Notes: a model not told the origin generated them from the sequence alone. Counted from the first letter of the stretch, positions 1-8,356 are shown. The stretch is DNA of 29,403 nt from Acidimicrobiales bacterium (GCA_027451785.1 DAIDIS010000053.1:1-29403); one strand, 5' to 3'. Numbers and translations are program-made.

Positions 1-140
1 AGAGAGGAACGAAGTTCCATCCTGGCGTCAACGTTGGACGTGGAGGGGACGACACCCTGTTCGCACTGGCCAATGGCTCGGTGAAGTTCGGTTCGCGCAA
101 GGGACGCAAGTTGGTTGACGTCCTTCCGGCGGGAGACTGA
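1..140 (+). CDS. rpmA: 50S ribosomal protein L27, C-terminal part (5' end outside window)
   Basis: The first in-frame codon is at position 3, and 45 codons run to a TGA at 138-140. The peptide reads RGTKFHPGVNVGRGGDDTLF and then FALANGSVKFGSRKGRKLVDV, which is the C-terminal two thirds of bacterial L27, a component of the large ribosomal subunit near the peptidyl transferase centre. The N-terminal part, including the usual GGGST-type segment, lies before the window. The next gene is obgE, the standard rpmA-obgE order, which supports the call. The 148 bp between them hold no U-tracted hairpin, so read-through from rpmA into obgE is plausible. Confidence 0.95.
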   Translation, partial: RGTKFHPGVNVGRGGDDTLFALANGSVKFGSRKGRKLVDVLPAGD

Positions 141-288
141 AACCTTTCGGATTCCGGGTCGGCATAGCCTTAGAACCAGCCAATAACCCAGCCGTCCACC
201 CAGAGCCAAGGCAGGGATGCCGGTGTTCCGCTCGTCGGCACGGCGTTGCCGATTGCGTTGGCCAAATCGATTGTAGGTAGCACGGCCA

Positions 289-1563
289 TTGTCCTCATTC
301 ATTGACGAGTCCCAACTCCACGCAAAAGGTGGAAACGGGGGGGCCGGAATTGTCTCGTTCCGCCGGGAAGCCCACGTCGACAAAGGTGGTCCCGATGGCG
401 GAGACGGGGGTTCTGGTGGAGATGTCTGGCTCGAAGCCAACCACAATGTCGCGTCCCTGGTCGGGTTCAATGACCACCCATTCCGCCGTGCCGAGGATGG
501 GACACACGGCAAAGGAAAAAAGAAGCACGGCTCCAAGGGCTCGGATCTGGTGGTGCTCGTGCCGGAAGGAACGGTTGTCAAGACTTTGTCGGGCGACCTG
601 GTGGCCGATCTTTCAAACCCTGGGGACAGGTTCCTGGCTGCGGAGGGAGGCCGGGGAGGGAAAGGAAACGCTAGATTTCTCTCTAACCGCAGGCGCGCTC
701 CCGCTTTCGCCGAACAGGGCGAGGTCGGTGAAGAACACTGGTTCAACCTGGAACTGAAGCTAATGGCGGATGTGGCACTTATCGGCTTCCCGAACGCCGG
801 CAAGAGCACGCTCATCTCTACGATCTCAGCTTCGAAAGCCAAGGTGGCCGACTACCCCTTCACGACTTTGGTGCCGAATCTCGGCGTAGTCAGAATTAAG
901 AGAGATAGCTCGCCAACCGGTGAGGTCGAGATCGTCATCGCTGATATACCGGGGCTTGTAGAGGGGGCGAGTGAGGGTCGCGGGCTCGGTCACCAATTTC
1001 TCAGGCACATCGAGCGTGCGAGGGTACTGGTAGTCCTGCTCGATCTGGCGTCGGCCGAGGGCGTCTCTCCCGCTGACCAGCTTTCGATACTTCTTAAGGA
1101 ACTTGGAGACTACAAGCCTGAGTTGTTAGGTAGGCCGAGAGTGGTAATCGGTTCGAAATGCGATGCCTTGGGCTTGGGAGCGAGTGATGACCCTCCCGAA
1201 GGTTGCGACATGATCATCTCGTCTGTTGCGAGGATTGGGTTGGACGGGCTCATTGCCACTATGGCCGACCTGGTCGAGTCCTCCAGGGCCAAGTCGACGA
1301 CGGTCCGGAAGGCTCCGGTAATTCATCGCCTGGAGCCGGCGGGAGTGAAGGTTACCCGTGAGGGGCCCGGGCTGTTCACGGTGGAAGGAAAGCAAGCGGA
1401 GAGGGCGGTGGCGCTCAACGATCTCAACGCGCCCGGGGCCGCGCAATATGTCGCTAACCTTCTGAAGAAGATTGGTGTGGAGAAGGAACTGATCCGTGCC
1501 GGTGTCCGCGAAGGGGACGTCGTCCAAGTTGGTTCCTTCAGCTTCGTCTACGAAGCCGACTAG
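289..1563 (+). CDS. obgE: GTPase Obg/CgtA, ribosome assembly and stress GTPase
   Basis: This 424-residue protein has the three-part Obg layout. Residues 1-158 form the glycine-rich Obg fold (KGGNGGAGIVSFRREAHVDK, GGPDGGDGGSGGDV). A G domain follows, with P-loop GFPNAGKST (K172), switch region DYPFTT and G3 DIPGLVEGA. Roughly residues 350-424 form a C-terminal OCT domain. Obg proteins bind the 50S subunit and couple GTP/ppGpp status to ribosome maturation. The start is a TTG at 289, giving SSFIDESQLHAKGGNGG, which matches the family N-terminus; a weak TAGGTAG lies about 10 nt upstream. The G4 motif reads SKCD (289-292) instead of NKxD, and G5 is SSVA rather than a clean SA motif. The overall family assignment is secure. 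proB starts 34 nt downstream. Confidence 0.96.
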   Translation: MSSFIDESQLHAKGGNGGAGIVSFRREAHVDKGGPDGGDGGSGGDVWLEANHNVASLVGFNDHPFRRAEDGTHGKGKKKHGSKGSDLVVLVPEGTVVKTLSGDLVADLSNPGDRFLAAEGGRGGKGNARFLSNRRRAPAFAEQGEVGEEHWFNLELKLMADVALIGFPNAGKSTLISTISASKAKVADYPFTTLVPNLGVVRIKRDSSPTGEVEIVIADIPGLVEGASEGRGLGHQFLRHIERARVLVVLLDLASAEGVSPADQLSILLKELGDYKPELLGRPRVVIGSKCDALGLGASDDPPEGCDMIISSVARIGLDGLIATMADLVESSRAKSTTVRKAPVIHRLEPAGVKVTREGPGLFTVEGKQAERAVALNDLNAPGAAQYVANLLKKIGVEKELIRAGVREGDVVQVGSFSFVYEAD

Positions 1564-1597
1564 GGGCGTAGCAGCCTGGTTTGATTGGAGTGTTTGG

Positions 1598-2689
1598 TTG
1601 AGAGTCGTAGTGAAGATCGGCAGCTCATCGCTTACCAAACCCGACGGATCCATCGACGAAGGTCTGATAGCTAAAATCTGCGCCGAAGTCGCCGATGTCG
1701 TAGAACTCGGTGACTCCGTGGTCCTGGTCTCCTCGGGAGCAATTGCGGCGGGTCTCGGCCCGTTGGGATTAGCGTCGAACCGCCCGAACGATCTGCCCAC
1801 GCTTCAGGCCATCGCTTCTGTCGGGCAACCGCGGCTTATGCGCGCTTACGAAGACTGTTTTGCAAAACGAGACCTCGTTTGTGGTCAGGTCCTCTTGATA
1901 CCCGGAGACTTTGCAGACCGTCGGCAATACCTTCATGCGCGCCAGACGATCGAAAGGTTGCTGGCAATCGGAGTCGTTCCGGTCGTCAACGAAAACGATG
2001 CAACTGCTGACGACGAGCTTCGTTTCGGCGACAATGACCGGCTGGCGGCTTTGGTCGCGCACATGATCGACGCGGAGCTACTGGTTTTGCTGACCGATAC
2101 CGCCGGCCTGCACACCGGCGATCCGAGGCTCGTAGGCCACGCGTCTTTGATCGAAGAGGTAACGGAGATAGACCAGGAGCTGGAGCGGGCAGCGGGGGGT
2201 CCGGGATCTACCGTCGGAAGCGGGGGAATGGCATCCAAGCTTTCCGCGGCGAAGATTGCATCTTGGTCTGGGGTGAAGGTGATCATAGCTGCCGCCAAAA
2301 GACCGTCGGTCATTAGTGACTCCATGGCGGGGGTGCCCGGAGTCGGTACAGCCGTCCTGCCTCATGACCGTAGCCTCTCGGCTCGAAAGCTCTGGCTGGC
2401 TTTTGCCGTGTCGCCCAGTGGGAACGTGGTCGTCGACAAGGGCGCCAGAAAGGCATTGGTTGAAGACGGGCGATCGTTGCTGGCGGCGGGCGTTATGGGA
2501 TGCGAAGGAGCGTTTCAGGCCGACGACATTGTTGAAGTCATTGACGAGGACGGCGTCGTGATAGCCAAAGGGGTCGCGCGGGTTTCGAGGATTTCGCTGG
2601 AAAAGATCATGGGGAAACGTACCAGTGAGATCTCAGATGAGCTCCCACAAGAGGTTGTACATCGCGACGACTTGGTAGTTCTGGCTTAG
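1598..2689 (+). CDS. proB: Glutamate 5-kinase, first step of proline synthesis
   Basis: Phosphorylates L-glutamate to gamma-glutamyl phosphate in the cytoplasm. The 363-residue product has an amino-acid kinase domain (VVVKIGSSSLT at the N-terminus, VSSGAIAAGLGPLG, PVVNENDATADDELRFGDND, GSGGMASKLSAAKIA) and a C-terminal PUA domain from about residue 270. The frame is open from 1496, but I chose the TTG at 1598. It gives the normal kinase N-terminus MRVVVKIGSS, it has GGAG at 1587-1590 with 7-nt spacing, and it avoids overlap with obgE. Length matches the usual 360-375. proA and nadD, which often follow in actinobacteria, are not next to it here; a pilus locus follows after 291 bp. Confidence 0.95.
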   Translation: MRVVVKIGSSSLTKPDGSIDEGLIAKICAEVADVVELGDSVVLVSSGAIAAGLGPLGLASNRPNDLPTLQAIASVGQPRLMRAYEDCFAKRDLVCGQVLLIPGDFADRRQYLHARQTIERLLAIGVVPVVNENDATADDELRFGDNDRLAALVAHMIDAELLVLLTDTAGLHTGDPRLVGHASLIEEVTEIDQELERAAGGPGSTVGSGGMASKLSAAKIASWSGVKVIIAAAKRPSVISDSMAGVPGVGTAVLPHDRSLSARKLWLAFAVSPSGNVVVDKGARKALVEDGRSLLAAGVMGCEGAFQADDIVEVIDEDGVVIAKGVARVSRISLEKIMGKRTSEISDELPQEVVHRDDLVVLA

Positions 2690-2980
2690 TTTTCTAACCC
2701 GCGTTCGCGATTGGCATCGTTGAGTCACTCTGAGTAAGACTGACGCCGACGGGTCAACGCGGTTTGTGGCGGCTCGGTGGAAATGACGGCAATTAACGCA
2801 GCTCGGTGTTGGAACGTGGCGACCTAACGCGCCACATTAACGTGCGGGCGGATTAGTCCGGCCTTTCTTTCTTTGCTGTTCCTCCCAGTCCAAGGACGGG
2901 CGGGGGCAATTTCATAGATAATCGGCGCCAACGGTAGGAAGCTGCGGCGTCCCGACGGACGATGAGGCAAATCGATCCCG
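2690..2980. other. Intergenic stretch between proB and the Tad locus
   Basis: No coding region is supported in these 291 bp. A short hairpin is visible: GTGGCG at 2816-2821 pairs with CGCCAC at 2830-2835 across an 8-nt loop, but no T-run follows, so I do not call it an intrinsic terminator. A GATAAT at 2917-2922 resembles a -10 box, without a good -35 at 17-bp spacing. A promoter for the pilus locus is expected here, but the sequence does not pin it down. Confidence 0.4.
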
Positions 2981-3670
2981 ATGCAACTAAAGAGCCCAAC
3001 CAGCCCTCTTTTCAACGCCGACACGGTTGAGGACGCACTTGCGACCAACGGTGTGCCCTACAGGCGCCGTCCTTGGCTTGTTGTCCTGGGCGTTGCCATG
3101 TCCCTTTCGTGTGCGGCCGTTGTGATGACTCTTTTTGCTTCGTCATCGCATCGCGTCTCTGTACTTGTAGCGTCACGCTTTATCCCGGCGGGCACCGTGA
3201 TGAGCCCGTCCGACCTGGCGGTCGTACAGGTACCTTCGGACCAGAAGATTGCGACTCTCCCGGTGTCGGATGCTCGCCTAGTAATCGGCAAGAGAGCAGG
3301 CACACAGTTATACGAGGGCCAGGCACTGGTCCCACAGCAATTCGCATCGCAACCCGTGCTTCTGCGTGGCGACCAGATCGTCGGTCTCACTTTGAGAGCC
3401 GACCAGCTCCCCATGGGTGGCCTGGTACCCGGCGATACAGTTCAGATTTTCGCAGTACCCAACCCCCAGCAGGCAACCTCGATAGCGAACGGAGAAGGCA
3501 GTTCGCTTGTCTCTCAGGCAACCGTCTACTCAGTAGGTGAAGTGCCGATCTCGTCGTCCCAGTACTCTGCCTACATCTCCGTCATAATTCCGGAGAATGA
3601 CGCATCGGTAGTTGAGTCATGGGCAGCGGCTGACCAAATCGGTCTCACCCTTGTGTCAATGAAGGGGTAG
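2981..3670 (+). CDS. CpaB/RcpC-like Flp pilus assembly protein with SAF domain
   Basis: This 229-residue protein has a cytoplasmic tail (1-30), one membrane helix (about 31-53, PWLVVLGVAMSLSCAAVVMT) and an external SAF domain at about 60-122 (ASRFIPAGTVMSPSDLAVVQ, then YEGQALVPQQF). A second beta-rich part follows, with LVPGDTVQIFAV at about 148-159. CpaB/RcpC proteins are periplasmic or wall-side parts of Tad/Flp pilus machines. The gene opens a run of Tad genes in the usual order (cpaB, then tadZ, tadA, tadB, tadC). The ATG start has only a poor GAGG-type ribosome site about 14 nt upstream. The family call rests on the SAF domain, topology and position. Confidence 0.85.
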   Translation: MQLKSPTSPLFNADTVEDALATNGVPYRRRPWLVVLGVAMSLSCAAVVMTLFASSSHRVSVLVASRFIPAGTVMSPSDLAVVQVPSDQKIATLPVSDARLVIGKRAGTQLYEGQALVPQQFASQPVLLRGDQIVGLTLRADQLPMGGLVPGDTVQIFAVPNPQQATSIANGEGSSLVSQATVYSVGEVPISSSQYSAYISVIIPENDASVVESWAAADQIGLTLVSMKG

Positions 3671-3674
3671 GCAA

Positions 3675-4484
3675 TTGCTGATTGGTTGTTTGTCCTTCAA
3701 AGGCTCGCCCGGCGTGACGACAGGTGCCTTGAGCATCGCTCGCTACTGGTCGGCCGACAAGGCGGCATTTCTCGTCGAGGCCGACCCATTCGGAGGAGAC
3801 CTTGCCGCGAAGTTGGGAGCCTCCCCAGGTGTTGGCCTGTGGTCGCTGGTGGCGGATCTTAGGTATCCCGAAAAGCACGAGTCACAGCTCCAGGCTTTCT
3901 CGGAAGTGCTTCCAAATGGGGTGAACCTTGTGTTCGGGTTTGCCGGGCGACCCAAGGAGCAGGCACTGGACGACAACGTTCACTCAAGGTTGTGTGGGCT
4001 TTTAAAGAAGGAGTCGGCCGAGACAGACGTGATCGTCGATCTCGGGCGTCTTTCTCCAGTGCCATGTCAACCTCAACACGGCCTCCTACAAGCCTGTGAT
4101 GCCGTTCTAGCCTTCTTCGACGCATCAATAGAAGGGGTGGTCGGCTTGGGTCACGGGTTGGCTCAACTGAAGGGTATCTCCACCCACGCAACGGTTCTGG
4201 GAGTTCCAGCATTCCGGTCCGGATTCGGGTCGGAGGAGATCTCGACGGCGTTGGCCTTGGAAGTTCTTCCACAGCTGCCTTCGGATCCCAAAGGCGTCCG
4301 AGCCCTTTACAGATCTTGTGCGAGAGCGTCTTCCGGTTCAAAAAAACTCTCACGATGGTCAACCCACGTAGTCCAAGTCCTGACCCGGCAAGCTCAAGTA
4401 GATGCTGCCGAATGTGCGGTCGTTGTCTCAGCTGACGCCGACGGCAAGAGCGAGGGCAAAGAGGACCTAGAGGTTTCGGTATGA
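3675..4484 (+). CDS. MinD/TadZ (CpaE)-like ATPase of the Tad pilus, atypical P-loop
   Basis: This 269-residue soluble protein has the SIMIBI/MinD pattern. The N-terminal beta strand runs into a deviant Walker A KGSPGVTTG (K9-G17), then FLVEADPFGGDLAAKLG, which corresponds to the switch I region. The signature lysine K9 is kept, but the lysine of canonical KGGVGKTT is Val14. I recall this KGxPGVTT form from actinobacterial Tad clusters, where the protein probably localises the pilus machine, as TadZ/CpaE does. The start is TTG at 3675 with AAGGGG at 3661-3666, a ribosome site inside the end of cpaB. Its stop overlaps the next gene's start (ATGA at 4481), so the pair is translationally coupled. 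The tail (about 250-269) is acidic and probably disordered. Confidence 0.75.
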   Translation: MLIGCLSFKGSPGVTTGALSIARYWSADKAAFLVEADPFGGDLAAKLGASPGVGLWSLVADLRYPEKHESQLQAFSEVLPNGVNLVFGFAGRPKEQALDDNVHSRLCGLLKKESAETDVIVDLGRLSPVPCQPQHGLLQACDAVLAFFDASIEGVVGLGHGLAQLKGISTHATVLGVPAFRSGFGSEEISTALALEVLPQLPSDPKGVRALYRSCARASSGSKKLSRWSTHVVQVLTRQAQVDAAECAVVVSADADGKSEGKEDLEVSV

Positions 4485-5770
4485 ACACGGCGGTGCTGGA
4501 GCGGCGTGTAAGAGAACAGGTGATGCACGGCATACTCGCGCGCTCTGGTACGGCCAGGGGTGAAGCTGAACGCCGAGCACTGGTCGAGGAGCTTGCCAGG
4601 GAGGCGCTGGATCAGGCAGCGTCGGACGCGGCTAGGACCGGCGACACGATGCCGACCCCTGAGCAGGAGCGCCAAGTAATAAGGACGGTAATCGCCTCGC
4701 AGCTTGGTCTTGGCAGGCTTGAGCCCCTTTTACAGGACGATTCGATAGAGAACATAAACATCAACGGTCATGACGCCGTATGGGTCAAGCGTGCTGACGG
4801 CACCAAGGAGAAGGTTCAGCCGGTTGCAGACTCGGACGAAGAGCTGATCGAGCTGGTCCAAAGAGCCGCCAGGGCCCACCACGCTGGAGGCGAGAGGCGA
4901 ATCGACCCTTCGAAACCCGTGGTCGACCTGCAGCTGCCGGGCAATCACCGGCTCTCTGCAATGATTGATGTTTCCCATCGACCATGCGTCTCCATTAGGC
5001 GCCACCGGCTTACCGACCCGGTGCTCTCCGACCTCAAGGATCTTCTGTCCACCGACCTGGAGGACTTCTTGAAGGCAGCAGTCCGCGCTCGGTTGAACAT
5101 CATCATCTCAGGGGGAACAAACGCAGGAAAGACGACACTACTGAGGGCATTGATGGCCGAGGCCGACCCTGCCGATCGCATCATAACGATCGAGCTTGCC
5201 TATGAGCTCGGCTTCCATGAGCTTGGCCATCGTCATCCCGATTGTGTGGCATGGGAGGCGAGGGAGGCCAACACCGAAGGATCCGGCGCTGTCTCAATGG
5301 ACTACTTGGTTCAGAGGGCTAATCGGCACGATCCTGACAGGGTGATTGTTGGAGAAGTCCTGGGGGACGAAATCGTTCCCATGCTCAATGCCATGACGGC
5401 CGGGCGGAACGGATCCATGTGCACGATCCACTCCGACTCCGCACGGGGTACCTTCGGTCGCATTGCGAGTTATGCTTCTCAGTCCCCTAAGCACCTCACC
5501 ACTGAGACGGCGGCAATACTCACAGCTCAGGCACTCGACTTGGTGGTCCACGTGGGAGCCCACCGGACCTCGACAGGGCAGCTACGGCGTCTGGTGACCT
5601 CAGTGCTCGCGGTGGACGGAGCGGAAGGCCCGCATGTGACCTCGACCGAGATATTCTCTCAGCCCGATGGTGATAGCCCAGCGGTGCCGGCGTTCTCCCT
5701 ACCTGACTGGCTGAGAGGGAAGCTTGCATCCCAGGACTACTCAGCGCCCCTGGGGGCGGTGTTGAGATGA
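4481..5770 (+). CDS. cpaF: CpaF/TadA secretion ATPase, Tad pilus motor
   Basis: Hexameric ATPase of the type II/IV secretion superfamily that powers pilin assembly at the inner face of the membrane. The 429 residues contain an N-terminal helical region and the dipeptide-rich segment IENININGHDAVWVKRADG. They also contain Walker A SGGTNAGKTTLLRAL (K217), Walker B DRVIVGEVLGDE and the His box GSMCTIHSDSARG. The acidic box, usually IEDxxEL, reads IELAYEL (E238, L239). The downstream HPDCVAWEAREANTEG stretch is typical of the actinobacterial branch. The start overlaps the upstream stop by 4 bp. tadB follows after 28 bp with its own GGAG site. The assignment is very secure; cpaF and tadA are names for the same family. 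Confidence 0.95.
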   Translation: MNTAVLERRVREQVMHGILARSGTARGEAERRALVEELAREALDQAASDAARTGDTMPTPEQERQVIRTVIASQLGLGRLEPLLQDDSIENININGHDAVWVKRADGTKEKVQPVADSDEELIELVQRAARAHHAGGERRIDPSKPVVDLQLPGNHRLSAMIDVSHRPCVSIRRHRLTDPVLSDLKDLLSTDLEDFLKAAVRARLNIIISGGTNAGKTTLLRALMAEADPADRIITIELAYELGFHELGHRHPDCVAWEAREANTEGSGAVSMDYLVQRANRHDPDRVIVGEVLGDEIVPMLNAMTAGRNGSMCTIHSDSARGTFGRIASYASQSPKHLTTETAAILTAQALDLVVHVGAHRTSTGQLRRLVTSVLAVDGAEGPHVTSTEIFSQPDGDSPAVPAFSLPDWLRGKLASQDYSAPLGAVLR

Positions 5771-5798
5771 CGCAAGGCAGCTTGGAGCGGAGCCTGAG

Positions 5799-6632
5799 AT
5801 GCTAGTGGCGCTACTCGGCCTTCTCGGCGGTGCCGGGTTGTCCATCGCCGTCTATGGGCTGTTTCCCAGCCCTGCTAAGGTCCGAAGGCCAATTTCCTCA
5901 AATAGCATCGACGCCTCGACAAGGCGCGCCCTGCTGGCTGCACTGGGCGCCTCGGTGGTTACGCTCGTCGTCTCCCGTACGGTTGCAGCGCCTCTAATAG
6001 CGGGGTCGGTCGTCTGGGTGATCCTTTCATCCGTGGCGCAAAGCAACGCCAGAAGCCAGATTGAAGTGCTAAGGGCGCTTGCCACTTGGACCGAGTCCCT
6101 GAGGGACAGCGTTGCTTCCCAAAGAGGCCTGATCGGGGCGATCGAGAGCACCTCTGAGATCGCGCCTCCACTTCTGCGAAGTCGGGTTGGCGAGTTGGTA
6201 TCTCAGCTTAGAAGCGGGGTGTCACCGGGTACGGCTCTATCCTCATTTGCCGCAGGTATGGACGGAGCTGGGGCCGATGAGGCCGTTGCACCGCTTATCG
6301 CCGCTGCGAGGTTTGGAGGAGGTGAGATGGCGAGGGTTTTGGCACAGGCGGCTCGCTCGACCCGCGACCAGATCTCGATGATGGAGAGGGTGGAATTGGC
6401 CAGAGAGAGGCCACGCCGGGAGCTGAGGATCGTTCTTGTTGTCACCGCCGGTTTCATCCTTGCTGCGATGCTGTTCGGTCACAGCTATTTCAAACCGTTC
6501 ACGAGCGCGAGCGGACAGCTGTTCATGCTCTTGGCGGCGGGGCTATTCGTTTCAGGTTTCGTTCTGATGAACCGCATGAGCCGCCCGCAACCGTTGCCGA
6601 GGCTGTTTGTGACCAAGGGGCAAGACAGGTGA
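5799..6632 (+). CDS. tadB: TadB, type II secretion F-domain membrane protein
   Basis: One of the two inner-membrane platform proteins of the Tad machine. The 277 residues have an N-terminal helix (LVALLGLLGGAGLSIAVYGL), a second hydrophobic stretch near 45-75, and a cytoplasmic T2SSF domain at about 88-210 (LRDSVASQRGLIGAIE, LRSGVSPGTALSSFA, RFGGGEMARVLAQAAR). Two closing helices run from about 213 to 262. Start ATG 5799 has GGAG at 5789-5792, 6 nt away. The stop overlaps the GTG of tadC (GTGA at 6629-6632). Size and helix layout fit TadB, and the order after cpaF fixes the name. Confidence 0.9.
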   Translation: MLVALLGLLGGAGLSIAVYGLFPSPAKVRRPISSNSIDASTRRALLAALGASVVTLVVSRTVAAPLIAGSVVWVILSSVAQSNARSQIEVLRALATWTESLRDSVASQRGLIGAIESTSEIAPPLLRSRVGELVSQLRSGVSPGTALSSFAAGMDGAGADEAVAPLIAAARFGGGEMARVLAQAARSTRDQISMMERVELARERPRRELRIVLVVTAGFILAAMLFGHSYFKPFTSASGQLFMLLAAGLFVSGFVLMNRMSRPQPLPRLFVTKGQDR

Positions 6633-7528
6633 CGCTTTTGGTAATTGCCGCTTTGGGGATTGGTGTTGGAGCCACCCTCATGGTCGCGGGCATTGTGCCA
6701 CAGCGCCTCACCCTCAACGCAGCGTTGGCGCAGCTCGCCCCCCGCCGGGGCAACAGGCAGGCACGAGAAGGGTCAAGGTCGGCTAGGGCACATCAGTTTG
6801 CGGGCAAGGGGCTGACAAGCTTGGCCTCACGGTACCCTCGTTTCGGTCAAGCCGTAGTCTCGGATCTGGCGATCACTGGAAAGCAGACCGACGCGTTCGC
6901 CATGAGGTGTGTCGCCTATGGAGTGGCATTCGGGATGGGCGAAGTTCTCATCGATCAAGCGATGGCGTTTGCCGGGCTGTCCATTTCCGCGGGGACAGAG
7001 CTGTTCTTGTTGGTTGCCTCGGTAGTGTTCGGGGCGATCTCCCCGTTCTTTGATTTGAAGTCCGAGGCCGCAAAAAGGCGCTTGCATTTTGCCCACATCC
7101 TCGGCATATACGTGTCAATGGTCACGATGCTCATGGCCAGCTCTATGGGGTGGTCATCGGCACTTGAAGCTGCAACGTCTGTATCGCCGGACGAGTGGGT
7201 TATGGGAGAGCTAAGGGCGGCGCTCATCTGGTCGCAGACGAATGGCTATTCACCGTGGCGAGGTTTCGCACGGCTTTCCGAGTTTTACAGGGTTCCAGAG
7301 CTTGCGACTGTTGCGCGGTCGCTGGAGCAGGCGAGCGACGGGGCAAGCATCAGAGAGAGCCTCGACTCAATCTCGAAGGCAATGAGGGAGAAGCAGGCAA
7401 TCGAAGCGGAGAACGCGGCCCAAGCAACAACCCAGAGAATGCTCCTCCCGGGGGTCTTGGTAATGCTGGGATATTGCGTTTTGGTCTTCTATCCGGCGAT
7501 GTCCCAGTTTGTCTCGGCGAGGTTCTGA
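6629..7528 (+). CDS. tadC: TadC, second type II secretion F-domain membrane protein
   Basis: Partner platform protein of TadB, 299 residues. There is an N-terminal membrane helix (VIAALGIGVGATLMVAGIV). A pair of helices lies at about 88-140, then a T2SSF-type helical domain follows (FAHILGIYVSMVTMLMASSM, SPWRGFARLSEFYRVPELA, ARSLEQASDGASIRESLD). The protein ends in a terminal helix, LPGVLVMLGYCVLVFYPAM. GTG at 6629 overlaps the tadB stop by 4 bp, so translation is coupled. A 115-bp gap then separates it from the pilin-like genes. Such a gap often holds a separate promoter or processing site for the more abundant pilins, but no clear promoter is visible. Confidence 0.88.
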   Translation: MTLLVIAALGIGVGATLMVAGIVPQRLTLNAALAQLAPRRGNRQAREGSRSARAHQFAGKGLTSLASRYPRFGQAVVSDLAITGKQTDAFAMRCVAYGVAFGMGEVLIDQAMAFAGLSISAGTELFLLVASVVFGAISPFFDLKSEAAKRRLHFAHILGIYVSMVTMLMASSMGWSSALEAATSVSPDEWVMGELRAALIWSQTNGYSPWRGFARLSEFYRVPELATVARSLEQASDGASIRESLDSISKAMREKQAIEAENAAQATTQRMLLPGVLVMLGYCVLVFYPAMSQFVSARF

Positions 7529-7643
7529 GGGTGCCGTCTTTCCTCGGAGCTGCCAAGACCAGGGGCCTCGAGCCACCCTTGCCCTCGGGCATCCAGTCGC
7601 ATCAACCAAGAGACAACAACGACAAAAGTAAGGAGATCGGAAA

Positions 7644-7871
7644 ATGTTGATGAGAGTGATCAGGTGGGCTGAAGAATTGAGCCCGACTACCGCTTATCTC
7701 GGGGCAGTCACAGGTGACCGTTTGGAGAAGTTGCGGGCCGAAGGAAACGAGGACGGCGGTATTGCAGAGAAGGTTGCCATCACCGCACTGTTCGTTGCGG
7801 GCGCCATCACAATCAGCACAATAATCATCCAGAAGGTGAGCAACTCCGCCAGCGGCATCTCGATGCCGTGA
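7644..7871 (+). CDS. Small pilin-like membrane protein of the Tad locus (candidate Flp pilin)
   Basis: This 75-residue protein has a hydrophilic leader of about 39 residues and the junction EDGGIAEKV (36-44). One hydrophobic helix follows (VAITALFVAGAITISTIII), then a 12-residue tail. This is the layout of a class-III prepilin: leader, Gly, Glu near the start of the mature form, helix. The motif differs from classical Flp pilins, which have Glu-Tyr at +5/+6; here Glu lies at +3 or +4 depending on which Gly is cut. ATG 7644 has a strong AAGGAG at 7630-7635 with 8-nt spacing, the best ribosome site in the locus, as expected for an abundant structural subunit. The stop overlaps the next start (GTGA). 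The pilin role is inferred from size, topology, position and ribosome site. Confidence 0.6.
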   Translation: MLMRVIRWAEELSPTTAYLGAVTGDRLEKLRAEGNEDGGIAEKVAITALFVAGAITISTIIIQKVSNSASGISMP

Positions 7872-8356
7872 TCACCGATCTGAATGGTGAGGCGGGCGTC
7901 GCGGAGTTTGTTGGTCGTGGCGAGAGCGGCATTGCGGAGCTTGTCGCGTGCATCCCGGTTTTCCTGATCCTATTGTTCGCCGGTGTGCAATTTGCGCTGT
8001 GGTCGCACGCGGAGCACTTGGCGCAGGCCGCGGCGCAAGAGGGGAGCCAAGCCGGTTCATACTTGGGCGCGGGACCATCGGACGCGACAGCCGCTGCATA
8101 CTCCTTCATTCGCCAGACCGGACCCGGCCTCTTGAGGGGAGCAAGTGTTTCCGAGGGTTCGGCCGGAACCGCTGGCTCTTCGGTCAGCGTAACGGTGAAG
8201 GGATCGGTTCAAAGTCTCGTTCCCTTCCTTCACCTAAGGGTAAGTGCCACTTCGGTCTCGGCAGTCCAAGGTTACGTTCCAAGCTCTGGAGCGCCAGGAT
8301 CTGCGCCGGTATCGCAAGGGCCACTATCGGGAGCAGCCGGTGTACCCGCGGCATAG
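7868..8356 (+). CDS. TadE-like pseudopilin
   Basis: This 162-residue protein has a short N-terminus (1-21), the junction GESGIAELV (18-26) and one membrane helix (about 25-46, ACIPVFLILLFAGVQFALWS). An outside domain follows, starting with HAEHLAQAAAQEGSQAGS. That is the TadE pattern: Gly...Glu before a helix, then an amphipathic Ala/Gln-rich helix, then beta-rich sequence (SSVSVTVKGSVQSL). The C-terminal 30 residues are Gly/Pro/Ser/Ala-rich and probably unstructured. TadE-type minor pseudopilins are thought to sit in the pilus base or tip. The GTG start is coupled to the upstream pilin-like gene by a 4-bp overlap. The downstream gene starts 17 bp before this stop. Confidence 0.75.
   Translation: MITDLNGEAGVAEFVGRGESGIAELVACIPVFLILLFAGVQFALWSHAEHLAQAAAQEGSQAGSYLGAGPSDATAAAYSFIRQTGPGLLRGASVSEGSAGTAGSSVSVTVKGSVQSLVPFLHLRVSATSVSAVQGYVPSSGAPGSAPVSQGPLSGAAGVPAA

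Noticed and set aside
1126..1800. Long antisense frame across obgE and proB
   Set aside because: The plus-strand genes are certain, and the antisense product has no domain-like pattern; it is a by-product of GC-rich codon use.
2816..2835. Hairpin after proB as intrinsic terminator
   Set aside because: The stem is only 6 bp and no T-run follows.
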